Assembly (NCBI GenBank): GCA_025716815.1
Contig: JAIXMN010000008.1
Coordinates: 1,240,001-1,304,000, forward strand
Reading direction: 5' to 3'
DNA: 64,000 bases
Source of the DNA: Dichotomocladium elegans
Lineage: Eukaryota > Mucoromycota > Mucoromycetes > Mucorales > Lichtheimiaceae
The notes under the pieces are model-generated. The model was not told the origin of the DNA. It ran no database searches and saw only the letters and a list, made by a program, of their open reading frames with translations. Position numbers and translations under genes: made by a program. Shown one piece after another: positions 1-12,099 of the stretch. Every line of letters starts with the position of its first letter. Position 1 is the first letter of the stretch.

Positions 1-976
1 TGATAGCCACTGCAGTGTGGATATTAACGGGTGTTCCGTCAAAGTCGAGGGTCTGGACACAGTCGGGTGTAATGATATTATCTTTCACCACAAATTGGTC
101 CCGCATATATTTCAGGATGATATGGGGCCGCACCTTGGCCTTGTAGACTTGCGCAATGGCCCCCACACCCAGAGGCGTTTCGTCAATCTCACTAAATACC
201 TCATTCAGGTCTCGACCAAAGGCGTGGCGAAGAACATGGCATGTATGCGAGAAGGGGTGAGGATCAACGTGCGAATGAAGTCGCGAGAGACGCTTGCATA
301 AGGCCTGCGGGAAGAGATCCGTGCGAGATGCAATCCATTGCGCCAGCTAGTAGCCGAATATCTGTTAGAGGCCCCTCCCTTTACGCGCGTATATGTATCT
401 TTTTTAATTCAAAGTACTCACTTTAATAAATGTCGGACCCGCACGCTCCATCTGCCTCGCCAAAAGGCCATACCACCAAAGTGCTCCCTTCCTTTCGTCT
501 TCTTCAGCCACACGACCGCCTATGAAGAACACTGGTGTTGTGATAAAAACAGGCACAAATATAATGATAATATGGATAAATCGACGGAAGGTCAGTAGTG
601 GCTCAACCAAGTATTTGTCTAAAAGTCGAATCAGACGATGAACGGCTCGTTTGAAGGCTGATTTGGACGGCTCTGCTGCGGCCATCTCCCGCTCAAGAGG
701 TGTTTCAATAAAAAGCTTCGGGGACATCAAGAGTTCAATGGGAACGCCATGAGTCGGTTGATATTCGGGTATCCTGATTGAGGTAGTCCACAATCCTACA
801 GATGCTTGTCGTACGGCTGTTGTATATCCAAGCTGCCGCCATCCTAATGATGATGGCTGCACTGCGGACGATTGGCTGATTGTCGCGGGCTTTCGCGTTA
901 GATAACAATCGTATGTTCTATATACTCGAATCCTGGCACTCCGTTGCAGGACTTTGGAAAACCGAAGACGATGCAT
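1..976 (-). CDS. ABC1/UbiB-family (ADCK-like) atypical kinase, N-terminal part; runs off the window start
   Basis: Exons 976-422 and 346-1; the intron 347-421 has a GTGAGT donor and TAG acceptor and joins in phase 0. About 300 residues are visible. After an N-terminal segment rich in basic residues, compatible with mitochondrial import, comes a hydrophobic stretch near residues 134-156 (FVPVFITTPVFFIGG), then TFIK|LAQWIASRTDLFPQAL, the KxGQ-type motif of the ABC1/UbiB fold, and GVGAIAQVYKAKVRP, the following nucleotide-loop region. Family knowledge: these proteins are mitochondrial or plastid atypical kinases/ATPases tied to coenzyme Q and lipid homeostasis. The WIASRTDLFP context looks most like the ADCK2/Cqd1 branch, but that is a guess from memory. 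The Gly of KxGQ is Ala here (KLAQ). The start was chosen as the first ATG of the open frame. The catalytic half lies outside the window. Confidence 0.85.
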
Positions 977-3399
977 GCTTCTGAAGGGGAAGGACGTGCC
1001 GCTCGAATCAGTTCTTCGTTCGTTTGCCCTCTATCCCTTCTCTCTTTTTCCTTATGGGGACAAGCAATGAAACAAAGCTGGGCGCTTGAGCTGTGACTTG
1101 AAAAAATGCATGATGGACCCTTATTTCTTGTGTTACAATACGTCAGTTGCACATCATCAATCCAAGACCTACCTAGTCAGGGAAAGGATTGATCCATTGT
1201 GTACCATCGCAGGTCTCGGCGGGTCTAATTTACTTCCCCTATTAAGACATCATTTTGAGCATTGATAATAAAAGGCCATGATCCGTGTCTTGTGGCTGTT
1301 ACCGCATGGTAATGTATGTGTCAATCGCGTTTCGTTAATGGTCCAGTAGACGTATAGTGGAATACAACCCAGCGTAACCATCACCGCTGTATAACTTGTG
1401 ACGTAATAGGTCTGTTGCGAGGAAGCGACTGGTCTACTCTTGGAATCGTTGTCATTTAAACTCTAACTATCACCAATGACAATCACTGTGCTGGATGGGC
1501 TTGGGCGTTTCATGTCAACCTTGGAATGAACTGAGCATTTCTGGATAATTTAAATGTACAGATATTCGTCATTCTCATGCAAACGCCTAGAGATAGAGCA
1601 ATTTGGTGCACGCTTAAATTCCAGTATGGCATCTTGTCCCAGTTCTCTCGTCAAAATTCGGTCTTATTCATAAGTTCAATATTTTCAATAGACAACAAAA
1701 ATATGAATACGTTTCTAAACGGATTTACTTACACCCGCCGTCCGCTGAGTTAGCTAGATATGCGCTGGCGACAACCAGCACAGGGAAAGCAAGAGAGATG
1801 GAGCAGCGGCAGAAGCAGAAGGACCGGAAGCGGCAGATGAGGTTGATCAGTCAGCACTGTTTGTTTGGGGGATAGATAAGCCCGCATGGTGAATCAATTC
1901 CGCGGAGACGCGTAAAAGCACAGCGGACGCAATGAAAGAAATAGATGGCAGAAGAGAAACTCAGAATCTCCATTATTTAGAGGAATTCGAGACGGAACAA
2001 CCATGACTACTTTGTGAGTGACAATGCTGCAGCAGACACGGCAATGTATTATATGGTATCCTCCTTCATCTACGACGCTCATCAATGCTACTTCACGACG
2101 ATTACTGTATATTAAACATTCAACAAACAGCCCACATTGTTGTTACGGATAAATGTAAGCGGCTCATGGATAGACCTAATCTATTGTCAAAAACGACATT
2201 ATCTTTCTTCTTCAAAGATTAATTTCATCGAGGAAAGAATTACTAGCTGGTAAACGAAGCAGCATTTATTGCAAGGACGCCTTAATACTCGCAAAGGAAA
2301 AATTAACGAATATCGTGGTTTCAGCTGCATTGTATGAGAATCTGCAGTGCCAATCGGCTGCATACACGTGCATATACTACAGCAGTCCATCACCTTTGCC
2401 CTCCCATGGATGATCAAGATTCCGCTGCAAAACATTATATCACGGTCAATTCTATCTTCAGAACGTGAAGAAGTAATGTTGTTTGAATAATGAAACCTAG
2501 CACTAATATCTCAGCTACGAAGAGAGTCCGTGGTATGGACCATGGGCTGTGTATTAAAACCACTTGTGCATCAAAGTTGTTGTCGCTATATCTGGCATAT
2601 GCAACTCTGATAAGTTAAGGAGCACGCGCCACAAAGTCGCAGCCATTCCTCGCATGAGACAATGGGTTTCCTATACAGATCAGTATGCGACGAACATTTC
2701 CCATGTGTTGCATGACACCGTGCCATTATTTTGTTTTGTCCATAATTAAAGAGCTTATTCTTTGTTATATCCAAGTTCTAATCTAAGCCCCATTGCTGTT
2801 ATATAGAAGTAATGCACTTTATCACTCAACAAACGTTCTGGATATTTGAGGTACTGAGGCATCCCATATCTTCGCATACTCCTCTTTTTCTTTACATATA
2901 TATGTATATCTATTATGACAATCTCGTCAGAACTATCATAAGCCGGTTTATAGTTTTACCCAATTACGATAATTCACTACACATCTATAAGAATGGGAGA
3001 TCATCCTTTGAAATCACTCGGTTTTCTCCTATTCAAGCGAATACGATTAAAAGGCATCGATATCCTTTAAATTAGATGTATTTAAAAATATCCTCAATCT
3101 CATGAATAGCAGTGTTATCCATTTCCAGATAGTACAATTGACCTCGGTGCGTTTATACTTATCTCACTTCGTTCATCTGGCATTAGGGAAGCTCGGATAA
3201 TGCCAATTGCAGATTCTTTGCCTGTGGACATTCGAATTCACTTCCCTTATCATTTCTTGCCGGATTACTGCAAGAGTCTCACGTAAAATTGGAATGAAAC
3301 CTGGTGGCGAGATTGCTCCTAAAACTGTTGCTGGCTTTGCTCATGACTTTGGTACCGTAACGACTGCGTAAACTCATTTCCTGAGCCACGCATGTTACG
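977..3399. other. Gene-poor stretch, no supported gene
   Basis: Only short, random-looking open frames on both strands. The first few hundred bases should hold the promoter and 5' leader of the minus-strand ABC1-family gene. No tRNA, convincing terminal repeat or conserved domain was seen. AT-rich with a few short homopolymers. Confidence 0.6.
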
Positions 3400-4240
3400 C
3401 TTCATGTTAATATGGGAACGGATACTCATCAGAGAAATCAAATGTTTGTTACGGCCCATTGGCGCAACCAGTCAAGGCGGCCTTCGATCTTCGTACAATT
3501 ATTTCTGGCTACTAAATTCAAATCGACCCCGCTTAAATAACAGGTTACATTTGTTTTTCGTAATGGATAGAGCGCCATTTGTATAACTTTAAGTCGCTCA
3601 AATCTCTTCAGGAGCTGTGCCATTACTTTCTCAGAGCAATGAATGGATTTTCATCAACAGACTTTTAACGTGAAATCCTTATGCTTCTTCGTGAAGAATA
3701 CGAGGATAATTCCTGGTGTTCTGTCTCTTAGAAAACCGTCAGGTGTCTCTTCATACTGCAAAACTCATCACTGCGCTGAATGGATGTGTGATAGCATTTT
3801 TGCATAAAGTAGGCACACTCTGTACTTTCTCAAACATCAGCTTGCAAATCGGCATTGACAATTCTTGTGGTCTTTTTGCCTGAATATGCATGGCGACAGT
3901 TTTAGAATTAGCATTGTAAGCTAATTTACGCAGATGTTCTGTGCCGGAAAAAATGGATTGAAGAGAGCATATCTCCTCAGCAATAACATAGTCCAAGGCT
4001 CGGGGCGGTCATACAGATCAACAACATCGCCCCGTCCGTTTTCGGAGCAAAATTTCACTCGTCTTAAATTGATGAATGTGTATGGAAGGACAAAGTTCAT
4101 AATGTCAAAAAAGATCACATATCTTTGAAAATGCGGCGTCTCATCTTGCCGTAGAGATTTCTCGGTAAATCCGTCTTTGAGTTGGGTAGCCATGAGACTC
4201 TTTAAATTTGTGACATTTTGTATAGCCTGAATGGACACGA
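3400..4240 (-). mobile_element. Decayed Tc1/IS630-like transposase copy (family A, copy A1)
   Basis: On the minus strand, fragments at 3996-3751 (CKLMFEKVQSVPTLCKNA) and 3623-3438 (MAQLLKRFERLKV ... CTKIEGRLDWLRQWAVTNI) match in order the N-terminal half of the transposase that is better preserved at 25433-26440 (KLMFEEVLSASAAAK; MEQLLQRFEGLKVSKTTLHRF; AAKIQERLAWVRRW). Reading frames are broken throughout. Terminal repeats were not located, so the boundaries are approximate. It lies head-to-head with copy A2. Confidence 0.5.
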
Positions 4241-4308
4241 GCTAATCGACAAGCGTGGGTTGTTCTTCCTGCTTTTCGTGGACTTTCGGCTTCATTGATC
4301 CAAACGTA

Positions 4309-6050
4309 CACTGCTTTCCAAAATCAAAGTCGCAGGATCACAAAGCAAATGTCGCATGCATCCACAGAAAGATGTCGCTTGGCAAATCCTCTCTTCGTTT
4401 CGACTCTTTCTCTTTTATACACTTTTACGCTCTGAACTGAGCAATCTAACTCTTTACGAAGATGGACAAGACCATGTCGTTGATGAGCATGGCTGTCTTG
4501 AACCTATGGAATATCTTGTTGATGAAAAATTGTACTCTCTCCAATCTGTTTGATCTCGCATCGGATATCGGCGTTGCATGCCTTGCAGACATAACTCTGA
4601 TTTTATTACCCCAGACATTCAGATGAAAGAAGCGAGGATCAAATTGCAGTTACACAGCGTACGCTGACCAAGACAAGGTCAGGTTTTTTCAAACTGATGT
4701 TTGAGGAGGTCTTGAGTGCGTCAGCTGCTGCAAAACTGCCACGAATCCATGTTCTTTCAGCTAAGAAATGGGCATTGCAAGTACGAGAAGAACCCTGACA
4801 GCATCTTTAAGAAATTTAAAGCGAGGAATCGTTCGCGTATTCTCAATGAAGAGCATAAGAGCGTTATTTTAAATTCATTGATGAGAATCCATCCTTTGTT
4901 TTAGAGCAGCTGATGGAGCAACTGCTCTAAAGATTTGAGGATCTCAAAATATCTAAAACAACGCTCCATCGATTTATGAAAACGGATGCAGCTTACCATT
5001 GAAAATGCCTCGGTTTCAGCCTATAGACAGGAATAGTGCTGCAAAGATCCAAGAACGCTTTGACTGGATGCTCAAATGGGACAGGACCGATATTGACTCT
5101 ACAAAAAACTGCGTTTTCGTTGACGAGGCTGGATTCCATATTAATGTGAAACGCAGCATGGCATGGTCCAAGAAAGGGACCCCTGCAGTGGTCACAATAT
5201 CAAAGACAAGAGCAAAGTTAACGACAATATTCGGAGCAATCTCAGCATCAGGGATCATTAAATGTGGCTTGAGACTCTCACACCCCCCAATCAAGAAATA
5301 AAAGAGGACAGGTCAGTTTGAAGCTATGAGTAGAGGAACTATAACTGGACATTATCTCAGCTTCCTTAAAGCTACGATAGACGAGATGGAGGAGTATAAA
5401 CATATGAAGACCATTATTTCATAATGGATAATGCGCCTCCATAAGGCTGAGGAAATCTTTAAATACGGAGTCTCGAGAATATCGATGCTTATCTTCCACA
5501 ATACTCGCCTGAACTCAATCCGATTTAGTAGTATTGGTCAGTTACCAAGAGCAAAGTAAAAGGCAATAGGTTACCCTTGTTCCATTCTGCAATCTTATAA
5601 TATTCAGGTCCTCTGTAGATAGCGATATTAGCCCAACTCAAGTGCCTCGAGAGGAGAGTGTATGGACTTTGGGTGAGACCGTAGTTTGGCTGCACCCGCG
5701 CAGGTCTCCCACCATGGCTTCGCCGAGGTTTTTTGTTCGTCGCTTCCACCGTTGCTTCCCCCCTTCTTATGCCGCTGTTGTTGTCGCTGGTCTGCCGTCG
5801 ACGCTCAACAGCTCCAGGTCCTTCCTTTGTCGCTCTTTCGCCGTTGTTGCCTCGATGGCACACCTAGCTACCTTCGTGGTAAGTTAAAGGATAGGAAGGG
5901 GGCTGATGTTATCTGCTGGCTAATGGATATGTCTCGGCCTTCTTTATTCATGCGACAAATTGTATGTTTATACACACTATTTTACTTTTTTTAAAGGTGA
6001 AATATACGACTTTATCTCAATACCTACGAAAATATGTAGCACTAAACAAA
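4309..6050 (+). mobile_element. Degenerate Tc1/IS630-like transposon (family A, copy A2)
   Basis: The left end starts after a TA (4307-4308) with the terminal-repeat sequence CACTGCTTTCCAAAATC, shared with copies A3 and A4. The body carries a decayed transposase; the clearest part is 4999-5301 (AAKIQERFDW, FVDEAGFHINVKRSMAWSKKGTP), which contains the first DDE Asp. Homology continues past the transposase into a GC-rich right arm (about 5640-5900) shared with A3, A4 and the arm at 31310. The right end is too eroded to fix: it resembles the A3 end around 6010-6045. Multiple stops and frameshifts make it non-autonomous. Confidence 0.7.
4434..5540 (+). pseudogene. Broken DDE transposase of copy A2
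   Basis: Frame fragments in transposase order: HTH-like N-terminal part (4434-4904), then 4999-5301 holding FVDEAGFHIN (first catalytic Asp) and GTPAVVTISKTRAK, then 5390-5530 with degraded matches to the second-Asp and glutamate regions. Several in-frame stops and indels relative to the 25.9-26.4 kb copy. Family: Tc1/mariner-IS630 superfamily cut-and-paste transposase. Confidence 0.65.
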
Positions 6051-8618
6051 TATGAAATCAAACTAGCGGGAGCTTTGAGTATTTGACCGTCTATTACCTC
6101 ACAATCGTAAAGCTAATTCTCTCTGTTTTGTGAGTCATTTACGAAATTGACGAGAGACTTGTTTGTTTGATAGGTCAGACTGAGGTTTATGCAACGATCC
6201 CAAAGGCAAACAGCTGGATTTAGTATGAATATATAACAGCTGTTCCAGTTAGATCGTCTTATAGTAAGTTAAAACCGATATGTTCGTGCCGGCGCAAAAC
6301 TGTTCCAACCCATCTATTCCAGCGATAAAAGATATCATCTTCCATATTACTGGACAGAAATATTATTCAGAAGGAAAAAGTAAAGATATGTTAGAAGTAA
6401 ATAAAGAGAATCAGGTACTGGACGGGCCGATGGATAGGCGGCTGTGTATGTTACTGCACTACGCTCTGACAAGAGATCTACAGCCATCTGCAAAAATGGT
6501 TACTAGGAATTTAATCGCGAGCGTGGCTTTGGTTCAAAAAGTAGAATCCTGGTAGCAGTGTGTGCGACTAAGAAAAATGGGTGATATGGACTACCAGGCA
6601 TGTTAGTTGGCTATAACCAGATGATCGAACGCCATACACCTGATTTAAGCAAGTTAATTGACGCTGTTTTTGTGCTGCGCATATCTCGCATTCCAGTTTG
6701 GGTCGCATGCGAGGATAGACCATCAAGATATTAATTTATTATATTTTTTTAAAAAAAAAGCCATTGCTGTTACAATGATTGAGGCACGCGCTTTTCCAAA
6801 TACAGATTTCTAAATATGCTGCTCTCTGTTTTTCCCACTGCGCAGGATCAAGCTGCTATAATATCCGGGATCATGGGGTCAATTATGACAAATCGGACGA
6901 TGATGTTCCGGGCCTATAGCCATAATATATAAAAGCAATATGATGATCCTCGTTGATTTTCGATCTGTCACAGGTGAAGAATTATGATCGACAAGATCTT
7001 AATCTATGAGCTTACTTGACGGTTTTATCGGACTACATGCAATTCGACCTATGTCCTGTAAATGTCTTATAAAATTGCTGTCCTCATTCCAAATCATATA
7101 TCGAAGCTCTTCTCAAGTTGAAGAAAACGGGATTTTATGGCTCATCACCATGAAAGATATATATGTTGCCGTTTTTACGCACCGCACTTGCGTCCTAAAT
7201 CGCTGATCAGTACTAGATACGCAATCGATCTCAGGATATATTATTTGTACCGTATAATCAAAGAAACCGGTTATTCCGAATATCCTGGTCAGCTTGGTTT
7301 TCATCTTACACCCTAGACTATGTACACCCTGACAGTAGTCCATGTGCCTAGACGAGACATGAACAGAGCATGGAATTTTAAAAGTTTGCATTTTCTTCTG
7401 CCATATAAAGTTGGTTTATGGACGGCCAGAAATACCATAAGAAAATTGTGACCCATAGAATATTTACTTAGCAGTTTGTTATTCTCTTGTCTTTACATCG
7501 GCAGCTTACACGTTCAAACATAACTAAAACAGCCACGCATAAATATACTTGACCCATTCCTAGAATATCGCGATTTACGAACACATAGGAGAGGTCATAG
7601 CTAAGCATTATTTGACGTTCTCAAAATTATAGAAAGCATGACGTCATTATACACTGCAGTTGAGACACATGGCCCAATTAGTAAATAAAATAGGATTCGC
7701 AATTGTATTAAGCTATCGGGTGAGAGCCCATCGATTACTTCTGTTTAATGTGTTTCAGGTATCACACAAATTGGCTTTTCAGTTATAGAATCTACAGCTC
7801 GATGAACATGAAGAGATCACAAAGTACCCAAACTTCCCTTACGCGGCAGAACAAAATACTGTCTGATAACAGTTGTCTTTCCCTGAACGATTACTCATGT
7901 TTGTTAACGCGGTCAATCGCTACAGCTCAAGCGTTTCCTTGTTGTTAATTTTATTTTAAGCAAAAAAAAGGAAGGAATGCTAAAATCGCTCTCTCCATTC
8001 ATTTCTGTGTGTTACGAAGCACATGGGATTTGACGTATTCCGTACACCACTTTTTTTTTAGTGGCAGCCTAAAAAAAACTGAACGAGCTGGGCTTAAGAA
8101 GTAGTAATAAAGGGGTCATCAAGGGAGAAAGGAGTTTGATAGAGAGCGACAGGGAGAAGAGGAGGACCGCTCGGGTCTTCATTTCTACAGGTATATATCT
8201 TATCTTGTTATTCCTTTTGCTCTTTTGGAAACATCCATCCACTTACTACAGGTAAGCGCTGCATATATAAATTTATATTTCTACACGCAAGCTCGCCCGA
8301 ATACCTTTCTCCCCGATACTATCCCACCCCTTTTTTACGCTCCTTTTTTCTGATTCCGCCTGCAACATCACTTTCTTTTCTCTCTTTTCATCTTTCTTCT
8401 ACTATTAAAAATAAGCTTGTAGTACTTTAAAGAGCTTAGTGAGAGAAAAGGTTAGCGAAGTTGAGACTCATAGTAACGAGAAATTGTTGCTGAGTTAATC
8501 GATCTCATGAAATCAAGGCAAAGAAAAAGAAACAGGAAGCGACTCCAGTCCTCTCAACGCATCCCCACAACAATCCTTTCTCTCTGTTCGATCGATCTGT
8601 TTCCTTCCTACAACAACA
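6051..8618. other. Gene-poor stretch upstream of the aspartic-protease homologue
   Basis: No open frame with a recognisable domain. From about 8100 the sequence becomes pyrimidine-rich on the + strand (8290-8400), as in many fungal promoters and leaders, and presumably forms the 5' control region of the gene starting at 8619. Spacing alone cannot define a TATA box. Confidence 0.5.
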
Positions 8619-10235
8619 ATGCGATTCACCATCTTTTACCTTGCAGTCTTTTTACTTTTTACCACTGCCAAGGCCGATCTGCAGCGTATCCCCCTTTATC
8701 GTCGCACTAATTCAAAAAGTGTGGTGACAACTGAAGGACATCAGCTCGACAGTGGTGTTCTGGCAGGCAAAGTTACCATAGGCACGCCGCCCCGAGAATT
8801 TACCATGGCTTTTGATACCACAACTAGCTATTCTTGGGTCCGCGGCTACCGCTGCAAGTCCGAGAACTGCCGGGGACGTCGTTCCTACTACACACGCCGC
8901 TCTGAGACTGCTGAGCCGGCTCATAAGAAACTCTCCGTTGAATATGGCGATTCATGTGTAGACACTAAACTTTATTACGACGACTTCGAAGTCAACGGAA
9001 TTCCAGTCGGACACATGCCCTTTGGAGTGGCCTATCGAATGAGCGGCTTCGATGATGGCTTTGATGGCTATTTAGGCCTCGGCATCGACGGCGACTTGAG
9101 TTCTTGGGATGAGTCCCATAAGCTCTATGCGGGTTCCTCAAAACTTCTGCGCCGTGCATCAGTGATCGCATCGCTGGCATTTGTCACCAACGCATATGTT
9201 GAGGGATCCATTGATAGCGCTCAGTTTGGTATGGTCACCACGTCTTCTACATCCAGAGGCTTTTCGCAGTCTGGATCCTCATCGACGCCTCCTGAAAATG
9301 ACAGCCCAAGCGACAGCAATAATGGTAACAGGCACAGCAACTCAACGAAATCAAAGACTGCACCTACCACTACCTCGACGGTGGGATCTGGAACGTTTGC
9401 AACGCAAATAGCCACCACCTCAACACTCATGGGGTTTCCGACAACCCAGCCGTCCTTATCAATCAATCCAACTATATCAGGTGGCTTCGGCTTTATAAAG
9501 CGTACTATCTCAGAACCAGACGGCTATCTGATCATTGGTAACTTTTCATGTTGTATTTTTTCTCAACCGTAGTTTCTAATGCATTGTCCACCCTCGGGCG
9601 AGGATGGTTATTTAGGTGGAGTAGATAAGAGTCTTATCGATGGCGATATCGAGTACATCCCTTTGGCCGACCCTGTTAAGGGTTCCTCACGCAACTGGGA
9701 CGTATGCATCCGTGACGCCAATTTTGAACATGCACTGAATATCCGGCAAAAAGAAAATGCTATTGCTGCCATCAGCACCTCATATGGCTATATCACTATG
9801 CCATCCGATCAAGGTATGACAACTAATCCATCATAGAGCGGTATGAGCATGTATTGAATGAAATCTAATATCATTCAAAAATTGCAATCATCAGCCGACC
9901 AATTTCAGACGGTGTTTGGTTTGAAGTACTACGAAAATACACAAACTTATGGGATCAAATGCTCTGAGGTCAAATACCTACCTACACTCAAACTTACCCT
10001 TGAGAACCACATTGTTGAACTCCCGCCCAAATACTGGATTCGTGTGATCGACGCTGAACGTAACTGCTGCGGCACTCGCATTCGACGAGGTCACTCCACA
10101 CGCGATTGGATCCTAGGTACACCATTTACCAACGCCTTTTATACGACATTTGATCCCGCATCAAAGGCCATTGGTCTTGGTATTAAGAAAGGCCAAGAAG
10201 ACGATGGTCTGGCTGTCTATCAAAAATCACACTGA
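8619..10235 (+). CDS. Secreted pepsin-like (A1) protein, probably catalytically dead
   Basis: Three exons: 8619-9537, 9616-9813, 9895-10235; introns of 78 and 81 nt (GTAACT, GTATGA donors). 485 aa. Residues 1-19 form a signal peptide (MRFTIFYLAVFLLFTTAKA), followed by a very short pro-like segment. The A1 fold is recognisable from GKVTIGTPPREFTMAFD, YLGLGIDGD and, near the C-terminus, WILGTPFTNAFYTTFD. In active enzymes the two catalytic motifs are DTG and D[TS]G. Here the first is D66-T-T and the second is AAISTSYGYITMP, where the Asp is replaced by Ser (about residue 360). A Ser/Thr/Asn-rich insert (about 205-275) sits in the middle of the fold. Inference: a secreted pseudo-protease with a binding, inhibitory or surface role. 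Gene structure is confident; lack of activity is likely. Confidence 0.88.
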
Positions 10236-11289
10236 TCACTACTTCAAGCCACCCTGAAATCATCCCGCTCCCTCCCCACTCCCAGATATTCTTTTTTTAC
10301 TCTCTAAACTCAATGCAAGAAAAAAATCATTGATTCCCCGACCATGAGCCAGATACTCTCTTATACAACTAAAATACATTCGATTTTAGTGTTGTTTCTG
10401 CATTTTCTCCAATCATTCCTCCCCTTATCCGGACAGACACGCATGGCACAAGGTGCTTTAGGCATAGGGTGAGACTCATTACACTATGTGTGTAACGTAT
10501 GCCCCCCTGAGGTCCGCCTAACTTCGGTTCGTCACCCCCGTAAGTGCGGTCTACAGTACTGGTTCTTTTGGTCACTGAGGACTTAGAACGCAGAATATAA
10601 AAATGTGTGCAGGTGTTGTATCGCCCATGGTTACATAAAGTGACACAGATATGCCTATCAACATGATAGTGGATTTGTATGTCTGTTATACCGATGGGAA
10701 GACCATTCATTCAGCCGCCCTAGGGTCTCACTAGCATGCTCATCGCGCATAGGATATATCTGCGCCCCTTTGGTTCTATCCGGTGTGTACTGGTCATGGA
10801 CTTTGGATGATATTCATTCAGACGTTGACCAAACCTGCTAAAGCTGAATAGCCCCCCCTACTTGCCCAAGTAATATCCAACGTTCATTGTGAACGTACTG
10901 GTAGACCCAAGGCACGATTGTCTTATTTAGAATTATGGAGCGGCCAGCATTGCGGTTAAACTCTGAGATTCTGTACAATGGCGATCAAGATCATATGTAT
11001 CCATTCTTGTATGCAAAGCCTATATCTAGTGGGAATTTTCTCCCTGAAAGGTCATACCTTACTCGACATAATGAGCCTACAGCTTTAGATGAGCCTATTA
11101 ATCGCGTAAGTCTCATTATCCATGCAGGTGAGGCTGACGATCGGTATTACCGATCCTTTGGTTTTTCAAAAACACGGGTTGGAGAGCAATACAGCTCAAA
11201 TTAAAGCGGGAAGAGACAAATCTATCGTTAGGATTGGTCTTCTTGACCGGTCGTGTCGTATTGGTGTCTGCGATGGAGGTGAGAATCTC
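10236..11289. other. Gene-free stretch, probably old repeat DNA
   Basis: The start presumably contains the 3' UTR and poly(A) region of the protease homologue. Beyond about 10380 there are only short frames without domains. A frame at 10935-11204 (89 codons) has no recognisable motif. The tract leads into an LTR-like region with a TATAAATA box, which suggests retroelement debris. Confidence 0.4.
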
Positions 11290-11935
11290 TGTTACGACAC
11301 AATGATCACGTGGCCTCCATCGCAGCAAATAGTCGGAGATCACAGAAACACTTCCTGATGCGCAGCACCCTTTTGCTGCAGCCGCTTAGCGTAATAGACA
11401 ATAGTATAAATAGAGGCCCGTTATGATTATTAAACATCAACATATATCTTCTCTACTTTTGGTACGCCTGTGTGGCTATTTCATGTCGTAGTTCCCGCTC
11501 TGCCTAATACAGGATTTTTAAGAAGTTTGCCAAAAAATTTGGTTATTGATATAGACCGTCTAGGTTTTTCGTTTTCAAATTTTAGTATTTCGCTTCTCTT
11601 CTTTCTTTGAAATTTGAATGAAACATAAAGGTTTAGCCTCCCTAAACTATTCTGGTGTAAAAAGAAACTAAGGAAGAATTAGCTATAGCCTTAACTGAAA
11701 CTTCTTGCTGCTATTGCCTTTAAATTTTGACAAAGAGATAGCAACGAAATACTAAAATTTGTATTCGAATTTGAAGCAAAAAAAAACGAAAAACCTAGAT
11801 GGTCTATACCAATAACCAAATTTTGTGGCAAACTTCTTCTTGAAAATCCTGTATATTCTCTGTGGTGATCCTATCCTTTGTGGTTCTCTTCGTGGCCTTC
11901 GTCAACCTTCCTTCGCGACATCCAAAAAGACGACA
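11290..11935 (+). repeat. Possible solo LTR, interrupted by a MITE
   Basis: LTR-like layout: TGTTACGACA at 11291, a TAGTATAAATAG box near 11404, an ATTATTAAACATCAACA stretch and pyrimidine-rich sequence after it. The order and spacing resemble the complete LTR at 63061-63489 (TTAGTATAAATATC then an AATAAAG signal), but the sequences are not the same. No target duplication could be assigned and the 3' end is uncertain. A 342-bp foldback element splits it at 11510. Confidence 0.3.
11510..11851. mobile_element. Foldback MITE with about 100-bp terminal inverted repeats and TA duplication
   Basis: The left end CAGGATTTTTAAGAAG and the right end, read in reverse complement as CAGGATTTTCAAGAAG, start inverted repeats that stay aligned for about 100 bp on each side (for example AAATTTGGTTATTG and CTAGGTTTTTCGTTTT in both arms). 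The element is flanked by TA at 11508-11509 and 11852-11853, the target duplication of Tc1/mariner-type elements. It has no coding capacity. The arms are nearly identical, so insertion or conversion is probably fairly recent. The TIRs differ from those of family A. Confidence 0.85.
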
Positions 11936-12025
11936 AAAAAAAAAAAGACAACGACACCTAACAAAAAGTAAGGTCCTCCATTAAACCTTATTTCATAGCA
12001 TGAAATAAGCAGGATTAAAACCTCA

Positions 12026-12099
12026 AGCCCCTGCTGGGGGTCGAACCCAGAGCCTTCGGATTAGAAGTCCGATGCGCTATCCAATTACGCCACAAGGGC
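12026..12099 (-). tRNA. tRNA-Arg (anticodon TCT)
   Basis: On the minus strand the sequence folds as a cloverleaf: acceptor GCCCTTG paired with CAGGGGC (one G-U), D-arm GGCGTAATTGGATAGC, anticodon stem TCGGA/TCCGA enclosing CTTCTAA (anticodon TCT, reading AGA), and T-arm CTGGGTTCGACCCCCAG. No intron. TTTT a few bases beyond the 3' end fits a Pol III terminator. CCA is not encoded, as expected in a nuclear gene. Confidence 0.95.
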
